This document shows positions 45,301-56,960 of a stretch of 64,000 nt of DNA, in pieces (the stretch's first letter is position 1; each line of letters opens with the position of its first letter). Source of the stretch: Hirudinaria manillensis (Eukaryota; Annelida; Clitellata; Hirudinida; Hirudinidae); contig CM067531.1 in the NCBI GenBank assembly GCA_034509925.1, positions 9,344,819 to 9,408,818 of the forward strand, in the 5' to 3' direction. The translations under genes and the position numbers were made by a program. The notes below the pieces were generated by a model. That model was given only the letters and a program-made list of their open reading frames with translations. It was not told where the DNA came from and did no database searches.

Positions 45301-48300
45301 AACATTTACTAATATATTTATATATTTATGTTTATGTAATTTAGAATATATATATATATATTTTTTTAAATTTTCATTTAATTATTTAATAAGACATTAA
45401 AATCAAGTAATATTTCATTTTGTGAACAACATGGGGAAATTTCTTTTTTTTTCACTTTAAAGTTTAAAATTTTCAAATGTTACGATTATAATTATTCCTA
45501 GTTTAATTCCGATTTAAGTTCATTTAATGTTTATTATTAAAACTTGAATGTCTAAGTATATGAATAACTAATAATAATAATTAATTAATAAATAGTATAA
45601 TGTAATATAAATCATGAAAATTAGTCTGAATCAACCTTTATTCCGGCAGATTTGCACTTAGCCACGGCGAGAGGAACAGACGCCTTCGGGGGATCGACGG
45701 TCGAAATCAGCCCGACGAACCGCAGTCCCGTCTGGGGGAAGTTCTCCGTGTCCGGGTCGAACTGGTAGCCGGGCGGGTACTGGTCCAGGGGGAGTCTCAT
45801 GTCCACCACTCCGACCACGCTTTCTCCCATCTCTCCGAGGGCAAGGAAGGAGTTGTGGAAGGCGTATCTCCATGCGGTGTTGATCTTCTGCTCTTGGCCG
45901 TTAACCAGGATGGTGGAGCACCTGTCGAATACTCGTTCGGGGGCACCCGTCATCACCAGCAGGTAGCGCTGGTCTCGTGGGTCGTCCATCTCGTGTATTG
46001 AAACCTTGAAGAGGGTGGAAAAGGAGGTTTGTTGAAATAATAACCGTAACATGATAATAAAATGATGAACAGAAACAAAGTTAGATTTGTAGAGATAAAT
46101 TTAAGAGATCAGATGACAGAATTAATTATACTTTAATATAAAAATTATAATTATTAATTATAATAATTTAACATAATTAATTATAATTATTATACTACAA
46201 AATTTGATTGGAATGTGTTTTATCATTTTTGTGTAACATTTGACAACATGTTGATAACATATAAAAGTGAAAATTAAAAGATAAATAAAACCTTTAAAGA
46301 CAAATTTTTGTGTTTAAATTACAAAAAAAAAACTTAAAGAATCACCTGATACTTGATGGACTTGTTGAAAGGTATTTCACAAATCTTTCTGTTCCTCATC
46401 CTAAAATCGTACGTGTTTCCAATGGAACTCTCCATGAACCTGATTATCGCCACTTCCAGGGGGTCTCCGAAACATGGCCTGGAAGGATGCGTGCGCATCA
46501 TCATTTGCATTCAAAATAATTAACAAGTGTAAGTCAGTATATCTGTTAATTAATATAATCTTAATTATATCTTGTAATATATAATAATATCATAATTATA
46601 TCTTATTATATGTCTTTATGATATCGACGTGAGCTATGACATCAGTGAAAAATGATAAGAACGTGTTTCTTAGGATAAAATTTATCCTTTGCTTTGATTA
46701 ATTATAACGATTAAAAGTTCTAAAACTGTGTCATCATTAAAAATATAATTTAAATTAAAAAAAATATAATTTAAATTAATTAAAAAATAAATCACCATTT
46801 GAAATCGTAAGAACAATTCCAAATGATCTCAGCTGAATCAAATACAAGATTGGCTAGCAAAAGGAATCCATTGGTGCCATGAAACTAGGATTTGTTGTTT
46901 TTGGTCGAAATGCATTTTAGGGCAAAAACACACACACAAACCTCGTCGCAGGATCGTTCTGGTCGTTTGGATTCTTGAACTCTGACTTGTTGCACAACAT
47001 GGCTGCTCTGGCAAGTGCCATCCAGGTGGGCATCGACCTGTTGTACTGCGCATCTGGATTGGTTAATGACTTGATTAATATCTCCTTGTTAACACAATAA
47101 TCATCATCATCAAATACAAACAGTTCATAAACATTATTGTTGGTGATAGTATGATGATGATGATGATAGTAATGGTGGTGGATTGTGGGGTGATGGAAAT
47201 ATCGACAGATCAGGATTCAAAAGGATTTATTGAAGATGTGTTCAAATATGACCAATAATCTCAGGTGCCACACGTTACAATACTTATTCTTATCATTATT
47301 ATTCTTACAATCCAATTCAAACAGTTCATAAACGTTATTGTTGGTGATGATGATGACAACTATGATAGTAAACAGTCACTGCAACTAACATTCCTGAGTG
47401 GGGCTGTGATCCGCCTCAAAGATGGTGTTGTCGAACCACATCCTCGAGACCGCCATCTTGTTCTGGGTCAGAGTCCCACTTTTGTCAGAGCAGATGACGG
47501 ACACGGAACCAAGGGTTTCGATGGACTCCAGATTCTTTACGAGACAATTTTTCTTCGACATTTTGACCGAGGCGATTGCGAAACAAATCTGAAACAACAA
47601 AATCGACCGAGGAATGATTAACATGACAGGAGTAAAGATGAAGGTGTTTTCCTCGTAATAAATAATAAAAATTTTAAACATGTATGTATTTGAGTGACAT
47701 GCAGTGAGCTGATTGCATGAGAAATAACATTGAATGTGGTCAATACATGAACATTTACAATCAACAACTGTGCATAGAAACAAAAATTTTTTAAAATAAC
47801 AAAAACACATATAATCAGGAGACACGATCGACCAAAATCCAAGATTCAAATCCGCGCTCGAAATCCTCACCGTGATGGTCGGCAAAAGTCCCTCAGGAAC
47901 ACAAGCCACGATGATTCCGACGAGGAACCTGAGGGCGTCGACCCAGAAGAAGTTGTCGATGAGGGCGATGAAGAAGAAGAGGATGGAGACCGACCCCCCC
48001 ACGAGGGAGAGGACGAGGACCAGGTGGTACAACTCCCCGGCTATCGGGGATTCCGCACCGAGTTCCATACGGGCCGCCAGGTTCGCGATCCTCCCCATCA
48101 CCGTCCTGTCACCCGTCGCTATGACGACTCCTCTTGCCATTCCTATGGGTTTGTTTTGTGTTTTTTTTTTATAATTAATTTTCAATTATAAAAACTTTTG
48201 GTCAAAATTATAATTAAACGCACGATGTTCTTGTTTAATGCTTAATTTTAATTTATCGATATTTTGGTTGTAAACTCGTCTTTAAAAGAGTGCTGATAGT

Positions 48301-50856
48301 GTTGATAGCATTGATAATAATTTATGTGTGAATACTATTTGTGATTTATTATTATTCTGATTATTATAATGATGATGATGATTATTATTATTAATATTAT
48401 TATACTTTAATAGATGAATAGTAATGAATTTATGATAATTATTATTAAAACATGAGAAAAGAAATTCGATTGATTCTGACCTTCAACAACATTGGTAGAA
48501 TAAAACACCAAGTTCCTCGTCTCCAAAGGATTCTCGTTCGTGTAGTCAGTGGTTCGAACCTTCGGCTCGGATTCTCCCGTGAGGGCGGAGTTATCGACCT
48601 GTGGAAGTGAGCGACAGTTTCTATGTAAATTAGAATATTTCGATTGGCCGAAAGGAGCTTTTTTAATCCATGAGGAGTTTACATTAATATTTTAAGCTAT
48701 TTTTACTGTACTATATGATGTTTTTCTTAATATTTTATGCATTACTTTTAATCCTCTGCTGATGATGAGTCTCATGTCGGCAGGAATCCTGTCTCCGGGT
48801 TTGATTTCCACGATGTCACCCACCACCAACTCCTCCGCATGGATGTTCATCTTCTCTCCTTTCCTGTACACCGTGGCAAACTGCGGACAATTTGCAGGAT
48901 GTTGAAGTTAATGAGTTGAGAGTTATAGAATTTATTGATTTGCAAATATTTTTAATATAATGGACATTTAAAACCAGTGCTGCCAATGCATAGAAAGATA
49001 AAAGGTTGAGAATTTTAATAACGATATTAGTTGTAATAATGACAATTATGTATTTTATTTAACTTAATGTTGTAATAACTGCTAATGAATATCAATATTG
49101 AAAGATCTGCTGAAGGAGTGATAGTAAGAGAAAAGTGCATCTCATAAATGCCCCTCAGTTACTTTATTATTCACATAGCTATGAACATATTTGCCATAAC
49201 AGTGAATAGCCAATTAATTATTAAAATTTATGCTAAATTTATGTTAATCAGTCCCACCTGAGGAGAGAGTTCCTTGAAGGTTTCAATGATGTATGAGCTC
49301 TTCACCTCAAGGTAATATGAAAAGCAGGCACTCACGATGATGATGCCCACCAGAATGAAGCCAAGGTAGAGCTGGAGAGAAAACAATGTGTCGATTCATT
49401 CCAATAATTATGGATGTAAGTGGATGATAACATGACATAACTGACTTTATTAATATCAATATTACTACATCTGTGATGTTATAATTAATATCAATATAAC
49501 TAATATCAATTATAAATACAATAATTTTATTTTTTTATTATTATTTTATAATTTTATTATTTAATTTTATTATGATGCTAATAAAATAACAACAAACAAA
49601 TTCATTCAATTTTATTATATTGCCATTTGAATAAGAAATGTTTTTTTTTATCTTTAGAACATAAACTTCTATTCCAGATTCGACTCACGTCTTCTGGCGG
49701 AGGTATTTCCTGGGTGGCGGCTTCGACGGAGAAGACGATGAAGGAGAGGATGGAGGCGGTCCACAGGAGGATGGAGAAACCGTTGAAGAGATGCTTCGAG
49801 AATTTCACCCACTCCGGGGTCGTCTTCGGGGGACTCAGTTCGTTCGGGCCATCCCTCTCCAGGGTGTACTTTGCTCTCTCTTGGCTGATGCCCTTTTGTC
49901 AAGGCCATAGTAATGATGTTTAATTATAACTATTAATTATAATGAAACATTTATATGATTATTATAATAATATTTGCATATTTAAATAGATTCAGTACCA
50001 GTTTTTATAAAAATTAAAATAAATGCAGATTTTTGGCTATGATATTCATTCAACTTATTATAAATATCATCATCATATTAAATATATTATTTATTTTTGA
50101 AGGGGAAGGTCAAGGTATCTGAAGAACATGAGCAATTACATTTGCCATTGATGTTTATGTTTATAGAAACTTACAATTTCAAAGTTGACTCCCAATCTTT
50201 CTGCAAGCTCTGGAAGTGAGCACTTGTGTTCCACCTAGGTTGAGTGAATTAAGCTTTTTGAAATAAGTTTTCATTTCAAAATAAAATCTTTAATTGTAAC
50301 ATAAAAATTGATATTTTACATTTATTTGGAAATTAAGATAAATGTTTTTCTCAAAGAATCACAGAATTTGTGATTGAATTAATAGGATTTGCAGAACTTT
50401 TATATGTTCTTTATATAAAACAATGTTTATTATGTAGAAAGAAGTATGATATGAAGGATAAACTCATTCGTGGATAAAAGTGGAAGATAACATTGGATGC
50501 ATTTCTTAAATGGTAAGCAGAGAAAAGAAAATATAAGATTATGATAATGATGATAATGCTAAGTGAATTTATATAGCTCTTAAGCATCAGAACCATGTTC
50601 ATCTCCAATCTGATGTCCTCGAAATTTTCTTGCTGTATTTTCTTGAGTTTCTTCTTTTTCCTGATAGGTTTCCCATCAACTGAGAGACCGTCATTGGAGA
50701 GTTGGGGCTGAACTGCATATCTGTAGAAATCGGCCCTGCTGGTCGATTCGTCCTGTAATTGTTGATTTATAAATCAAGTCACCTCCGTTGGAAAATTGTT
50801 CTAATTACAAAACTCGGTTAAGTTACCAGCTTGCTAATGAAGCTTCTAGAAGCCAT
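42339..50856 (-). CDS. Atypical Na+/K+-ATPase alpha subunit (P2C-type), complete frame
   Basis: P-type cation pump catalytic chain of the Na+/K+ and H+/K+-ATPase family. Exons: 50827-50856, 50594-50752, 50175-50234, 49689-49892, 49258-49371, 48746-48880, 48481-48598, 47871-48142, 47390-47588, 46942-47053, 46346-46478, 45636-46004, 45124-45260, 44532-44749, 44189-44290, 43651-43906, 43183-43357, 42911-43038, 42537-42638, 42339-42459 (3,144 nt, 1,047 residues). Kept: TGES, PEGL in M4, the phospho-Asp, [19 protein letters not shown] and ten membrane segments. Changed: DKTGT is DKSGT, KGAPE is TGAPE, and M5 AYTLTSNIPE is [11 protein letters not shown]6 IDLGTD is IDLGTN, M8 QWAD is QWAA, and M9 GLFEET is GLFFNT. 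In human alpha-1 numbering these are K501T, Y771F, D808N, D926A and E954N. There are no stops or frameshifts and every splice site fits. Ordinary transport is therefore doubtful although the fold is preserved. Confidence 0.95.
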
Positions 50857-51174
50857 TTCTTCTTTTTTTAGATCCAACGATATGCTTTCATTTAGGTACG
50901 AACGACCACAACAACACAAAACACAGGTATAACAAATAACTCACCTGTTTTAAAAGTTAAATGGCGATATACTTCTTAGAACAAAGTTATGACAATATGA
51001 TTTAGTTTAAAATATTTTAAATTCCAGTTTATATAAAACTAAATGATAAAAAAATAAATGATTGTCAACTTTAAACGATTCTCATTTTCTCGTTCGGTTG
51101 CCAAGCGTTTCAAAAATTTGTTTGTTGTGCCAATACACTGCTTCTCGCTTCTTCTGTGCTTCTACGTTGAAAAC
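50857..51174. promoter_or_regulatory. 318-bp divergent promoter region, ATPase / DYDC-like
   Basis: The two start codons point away from each other with 318 bp between them, so both core promoters and 5' UTRs must fit here unless untranslated exons lie inside the neighbour. The interval is AT-rich with a CTCGTTCGGTTGCC patch near 51094 that could be part of an RFX X-box (GTTGCC half-site). That would suit the ciliary DYDC-like gene, but a second half-site is not evident. Confidence 0.45.
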
Positions 51175-52007
51175 ATGGATTCTGAATATTTGGAGAAAAC
51201 TCTTGGAAAAGCATTGACTGAATGTTTGACCGAAGTGTGCTTAAAAAGACCGTCGGATCCCATTGAATACATTGCTCTCTGGTTATACAAGCACGAAACT
51301 AATCTCAAATTGGAGGCCGAGGCATGCTTGCATTTTTAATCCAATTAATGTTCAATAAAATAATGATAACTAATCGATTAGTTAATTAATTTAGGAAGCC
51401 AAGGAAAAGGCGGAACTTGAGAGATTGCGACGCGAAAAACAACTGGAAAAGGAGAGGTTGGAGAAACTGTACTTGGAAAGTCTACGCTTAGAGGAAGAAG
51501 AAAGGGAACGTCTTAGAGTGAGTTCGTGGCTTCAATAGGCCTCGTTCTAAAATTAATATAAAAGACGAATTGTGTTTCTTCTTCTATAGTTGCTGGAGCT
51601 TGAAAGGTTGAGGCTGTTGGAACTGGAAAGAGCCAAAGAAATGGAAGAACGGAGGGAAAGAGAAGAATTAAAACCTGAAATAAGTAAATATATTCACATT
51701 TTCGCAAATACCGACCCCAGTAATTACTATTAATTTGGCACTATAACGTTCCACTTTGGGCATGAGGCATTTGGGGTGAAATATTTATTTGATTTGCCCT
51801 TTCTTGGTTGGTCTTTTTTTATATGATTTAGGATATTAAAGCTAATAATGAATTAATAAATTTTTTTCAGAACCAGTGTCTGAGCCCTCAGAAAATGTCA
51901 TGATTGAGATAGGAATTAAGACTCATCAGACCACAACTTCAGAGCCGACGGCAGGGATGAGTATGTCACAAGTCTCTGAACTTGAAAGCCTCACTGGAAC
52001 TGAATAA
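51175..52007 (+). CDS. DPY30-motif protein, DYDC1/DYDC2-like, complete
   Basis: Proteins of this class carry the short DPY30 dimerisation helix pair and are linked to radial spokes and sperm. Exons: 51175-51321, 51395-51517, 51590-51683, 51871-52007 (501 nt, 166 residues). The N-terminal part YLEKTLGKAL...RPSDPIEYIALWLYKH is the DPY30 motif with its DPIEYLALWLY core. Exons 2 and 3 encode a Glu/Arg/Leu coiled coil, and the C-terminal 45 residues are Ser/Thr/Glu-rich. I start at the Met of MDSEYLEK because family members begin there; an in-frame Met 39 codons upstream is possible. Intron 1 has no GT donor before the in-frame stop, and the only fitting donor is GAG|GCATGC, a GC-AG intron. The neighbouring CFAP91 on the same sequence suggests a ciliated organism. 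Confidence 0.9.
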
Positions 52008-52539
52008 TTGTTTCGAACGTTTCAGGAATCGTTTATAAGAACAAATAGAGATTATTTGTCTACTTCGAATTGATTTGCAAAGTCTGTAAAGTCATGATAT
52101 TATTTCTCTTCTGCCTTTTATAAAAAAAAAAGATGGAGGGATGAAAGATAGAAAAATATTATTAATATCCGTTACACTTTCGCCGGCATCCTAAAGCATT
52201 ATTCAAATAATTTAATTATCCATCTGCGAAAGCAATTGCTCGTATATATAATTACAATCTAATTTCATAACCGCGATCTGCAGAAAGATTAGGAACCACG
52301 CTGTTTAAGAATATGTGATTCTCACATGAATCAGTTAGCACTGTAAATTATTATTATACGGACTCGTAGTCAGCAGTTGCGTAACATATGTCTTTCAACT
52401 ATGTCTGTCACTTCGTCTTTTCTAGTTTTGTGGAGGTAATGGTCCAGTTAACAAGTAGTAATTAAATATTTAAAGGCAATGATACGCCGAACCAATTTTG
52501 GAGATCGTTTATCAATTTCCTTTTTGAATCACTTGTATT

Positions 52540-53089
52540 ATGGGAAGGAAGCCAGGATTGACTGGTGAAGAGAAAGAAAAAGTTAAAGAGTTTTGGAAGG
52601 AAAAGTATTCCATAAGAAAAATTGCCACTAAATTAGGCCGCTCAAGAGGTGCCATTAAACAATTTTTGGACGATCCAGACTCGTATGGAAAAAAGTACGC
52701 GGGTGGAAGACCGAAAAAGCTCTCTGAACAAATCCAGAAGCGTCTCAGAACGGAAGCTTCGAAAGGGAAATATTCATGCAACCAATTAAAAGAAAAGTTG
52801 AAATTGGAAGTTCACGTGAGGACAGTATTAAACTATGTAAATTCATTCAAATGTCAAAACGGGGAGAAGCATTCAACCATTGGAAGAACACAAAACTGTC
52901 AAACTCACAGGGGAAATAGGTGAGTTGTATCGATTCAGGTGTTATTCCATATTTCAACTCGCATGTTCTTCAAATTGATATAACTTCCAAATTGTCAGCA
53001 ATAAAAATGTAAAAACTGGTAGAAGAAGCAGCAACCCTAAAGACAAAAAACCGGAAGGAAAAGAAAAAAAGAAGGCTGAGCGACGTAAG
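52540..53089 (+). CDS. Tc3/Tc1-type transposase DNA-binding region in an intron-containing gene, 3' end unresolved
   Basis: Exon 1 (52540-52919) encodes a Tc3-like bipartite DNA-binding region. The first helix-turn-helix is LTGEEKEKVKEFWKEKYSIRK...LGRSRGAIKQFL (residues about 7-47). A GRPKKLS linker, the GRPR-like minor-groove motif, lies at about 58-64, and a second helix-turn-helix occupies about 65-107. The frame then meets a strong donor (AG|GTGAGT). A matching acceptor at 52998 opens exon 2 (52999-53089), a Lys/Arg-rich stretch (KDKKPEGKEKKKAERRK) ending at AAG|GTAATT. No DDE catalytic domain follows. Known Tc elements are intronless, so this is either a domesticated DNA-binding gene or a truncated transposon whose flank happens to splice. 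Start context is ordinary. Downstream exons were not identified. Confidence 0.6.
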
Positions 53090-53467
53090 GTAATTACACG
53101 TTTGTCCTCAAGTACAATGCACCACTATTTGCATTGAAGCAACCAATTGGTTTTTCATCCATACGGATGTATTAGACGTTTCATCTGATTTTTAAAATTC
53201 AACTTGTAATTCTAATTAGTGCCACGCATTTTATCAGAACTAGGTCCCACGACCGAGAGGGTTCATCAAAGCATCCGTCGAGGGGGAAACGCCACGAGTC
53301 TAAGTCAAATAAATAACTGTAGTCCGAAATCTTAACATAATGAATAATGTTGAAGGCCATTGTTGTAAGAATCTTTATTTGCCTAAAACGAGGATTGGGT
53401 AATAAAATAAACTTGGGAAGACTCAAATTCAGTGTAACGATTAGCTCAGCGCTTAATGGTTTTTTAG

Positions 53468-53782
53468 CTGGTGTCGAAAAGGATACCGATAATACCATTG
53501 AAAGCAATGTTGAAAAAGATAACAATGAAAGTAACGAAAACTCCGAATCAGCAGAGAATCGTTCATATTCACAAAATAGTGATGATGAATATTGCAGTAA
53601 AGATATCCTTTACGCTGAGTAAAGGTTTATGTTTATATTTATATTTATATAGATTTCAAAACGCAGGGATAAATCTCATCTTCGCCAACTTCCTCATGTC
53701 AATATTTATTCATTTAAACTTTACAATTGTCGTGAAATAGAAATTTATGGGCGCATGATAATCATTGACTACAAGGTGTTAA
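53468..53782 (+). repeat. Dispersed repeat, copy 1, left block, with acidic open frame
   Basis: About 315 bp highly similar to 61725-62017. It begins CTGGTGTCGAAAA directly after TTTTTTAG, which looks like a splice acceptor. It reads an acidic, Asn/Ser-rich frame (VEKDNNESNENSESAENRS) ending in a stop near 53622, and continues through shared noncoding sequence to ACTACAAGGTGTTA. The frame is open in both copies. I do not recognise the protein. It could be the last exon of the upstream helix-turn-helix gene, but the phase does not match my exon 2. Confidence 0.75.
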
Positions 53783-54111
53783 AAGAGTCACTAGCGTGAA
53801 ATTCATTAGAAACATTTTGAAGGACTATTATTCGCTTGTAAGAATCGGTTATTATCGGTCATTCTAAACTTTGCGCCAAAGTTTATTCCATTAGTACTCC
53901 AGGATGGTTTAGGGAGATACTGAAGCAGATGCGTTTACTTGCTTTAACCAGATTCATTATCGTTAATTCAAATTTGATGTGCTTCATATTGAACACATTG
54001 AAATTGAAACACAATGTTATTTCAACTTAAATGGTTAATTGAACTAAATGTTTTATCGAAGTTATTTGATTCTTTAATAAGATCAAATCTATTCAGATGC
54101 AAGTCATAAAA

Positions 54112-54225
54112 TATTAATTTCAAATTAACCTATTAAAATATTTATAAAGCCAAATGAGGTCACACTCATTTGCGATTGCATCACAGACTCACATTATGAT
54201 ATCATAAATCAATTAATAACATTTA
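54112..54225. repeat. Dispersed repeat, copy 1, right block
   Basis: 114 bp (ATTAATTTCAAATTAACC to AATAACATTTA) nearly identical to 63888-64000. In this copy 329 bp separate the left and right blocks; in the other copy 1,870 bp do. Confidence 0.8.
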
Positions 54226-54493
54226 GACTCTCAATTTTATAACATTTGGAATCAAAAAAGTTTATTCATGTCGAAGTGCATTTCGTTAAAATTACCAACC
54301 CTCTATCCTACTCGAGAAATGTAAAGCTAGAAAAAGATCTTCATGTGCCCACTGTAACCGAATGAATTAATTAAAGATTAACTGAGTGTAATATAAATGG
54401 CTTAATAATCAGGTTGGGTAAATAATAAATCTAAAATTTTAAAATGAGTGAAATTATATAGACCTAACAGAATAACTCACATCATCGATTTCT

Positions 54494-56470
54494 TCACCTT
54501 TCAATAACTTCATCAAATGTTCCATCAAGTATTCGTGTCGTTTGGGTAAAATTAGAAAAGGACTGGAAGTTAAGAAGGCATTGTTTAACTAAAACATAAC
54601 CTGGCATAATGCTTATTACGTAGTATTTATCCTCACCATTCACGGACTAGAACCTCAATTAACCACGGCAGTTTATGGCATTTCGAAGGATTTAAAATTG
54701 CTTTGTTTAAATATCTAGGAATGTGTTTACAATTATCTCTGAATATTTGGGTATCAACCCCAACGAAACATTCACCACTCTAAAATTCCAAACATATTTT
54801 GTTCAATATCAAAATAAATATTCTGACAATATATTGGCTAACTTTAACAAACTGTTGACTCATAGATGCTGCAGTATAAATGATACTCAATACTTGCATC
54901 ATCTTCACGAACTCATCGTAGAAAATATATTTTTCAATCGTGTAATCCGGTTCACTTTCATCTACACTTTCAGAATTGTTCTTTAGAAATCCAGTACCAT
55001 CTATTGGACCATCGTCTAAATTTTCTTCCACAACTTTATTAGCAGTTTCCTCGTCTCCTAACAAGTAAGGTTCGATTTTAAACCCGAAACGCTTTTCTAA
55101 ATCTCTCAGTGTATCGTCGGAATAAACGCAGTTCTGTAACATTAAAATATTTCTAAGCCATCTGTGTCAATTAATAGATATTCTAAATTACTTACATTTA
55201 GTATTCCCTTAAAAATTCTTAAACCAAATGTGAAACTTGATAAACCACTTAAAAATGGACGACGACAAACATATTCTCCGTTCTCATTAATTTCGATCTT
55301 TGATAAATCCTTGATACAAAATAAAAAAATTATAATATAAACACAACATATAATTATTATGCTTAAATGATAATAAATAATTAATAATAAGGTTCTAAAT
55401 TGATTGAATGCTACGCAATCGTTCATCACATTCCTAAAATATTTACGAAACCGCTTGCTAGAAATGGCGAGATTTTGTATGTTATTCATACTTTTAATTC
55501 AATATTTTCATGTTACCTCATAAGCGAATCCGACAATAAAATCTCTCAATCTTTTTATTTTTTCTTCTTCATCCTTCGCAGACATAAAGAACGCATGGAA
55601 TCGTTCGAATACTGAAGATTTGCAGAACATTTTTTCGAAGTAGTATTTACAAAGGTACAATCGAACTGTTGGTTGATTTAACAAATTGCAAATTATATTA
55701 TTATTATTATTATTTCCTTTTAATTATAAGCTAATATATTTAAGCATATCTATTCAGTAACATTAAAAGTTCATATTTCGAATAATAACCGTAAATTAAG
55801 TAATGGGAATTATTTAAAAAATAAAATATCGCTTTGTTTTAAACCTTTTCTTGTGATATGTCATTGTATACCCATTTGGGTAAATGTTTAAAGTCACGCG
55901 AAACCGGGTCAATTATTTCAATGATAGCAGTGGCTGTATGAAGAAAACATTGAAAGTTTGTAAATTTGTTCAGAGATTTACTAAACATTTGTGTCATTAT
56001 GATTTGTTTTCTTACACTGATATCTTATCCAGGAAGCGATTCGTTTTTGTTTAGGGTTTCTTGGTTCTGGCATCTTTGGAAGCTTCAACATCCACACGTA
56101 GAAATAAGCTAAAAAGTTAAAAGTATTATGCGATTAAGTAGCACGATTTTCATATTTGTGTTATTTTATTTCTTACGTAATTCGTGTAATGTTTCGATAA
56201 AAATTTCTCGGTTCCTGTTGAAAACTACTTTCAACACTTTGAGAGACTGACACAACCTGTAGGTGTTTCTAGTGTCCATCATGCTTGCAGCGCAACTGTT
56301 GAAAATAAACTAATCTGGTTAATTCGCAAAATAGATTGTAGAAAAGGATTTTACCCTATTATACTTTCACATTGTTTCTCCTCAATAAATAAATTGTCTG
56401 GTGTACAGTTGATCATCTGAAGGTATGCTGATTCCAAATGTCTATTTACTGGTGCATTATCAATGGCATG
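54494..56470 (-). CDS. Unidentified multi-exon protein, 5' end not found
   Basis: Exons recognised by phase and splice sites: 56355-56470, 56177-56295, 56016-56108, 55845-55933, 55517 to about 55672, 55196-55309, 54894-55133, 54494-54562. Content: NAPVNRHLESAYLQMINCT; MMDTRNTYRLCQSLKVLKVV; YFYVWMLKLPKMPEPRN; DFKHLPKWVYNDISQEK; LYLCKYYFEKMFCKSSVF; CRRPFLSGLSSFTFGLRIF; an acidic exon with DDTLRDLEKRFGFKIEPYLL; and a C-terminus ILDGTFDEVIER. It looks like a soluble helical protein. I do not recognise the family. Seven of the junctions were examined and six keep phase, but the join of the fourth and fifth exons does not: the fourth ends in phase 0 and the fifth needs one extra base. Either a small exon is missed or the gene is damaged. 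No start codon precedes the first exon. Confidence 0.6.
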
Positions 56471-56960
56471 CTTAAAATTTTTTTTAAATATTTAAATTAA
56501 AATAAATACCTAGAGAAAAGTACTTAATTTCGATGAAACGAATTTAATTCCGCTAGAAACTAATCCAAAATCAATGAGTAACCATTAATAAAAAAGCAGG
56601 AATCAAAAATTATTTTATATATATCTTTATAAATATAAATATATATTTTATGTTTCGATCAGTCTGAAACCTGCGCTTCATTAAAGCTGGCCTTTCGAGC
56701 TTGTTAAGTCAGAATTTCATGTTTGATTTTTCTAATATCTTGTTTGCTTATTTGTATAATACTATGCAATACATAAAGTTTTCCTACCAAGAATGAATAC
56801 ATTCCGATATATAAATCGAAACATTCGTCGCTTAAAACGCACTTTGAATTATCTGAATTGTTACCTAAATATAGAATTTTAAAATTGAATCAAGCCATCT
56901 CTGGAAACTAATGAAGGCTTGTAATTTTGGTTAATAATTAAATTAAATTAAGTTTATAAT

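Noticed and set aside
55387..55440. Exon-like piece between two exons of the unidentified gene (NVMNDCVAFNQF)
   Set aside because: Flanking exons already join in phase 0 without it, and its own frames either stop or lack a donor.
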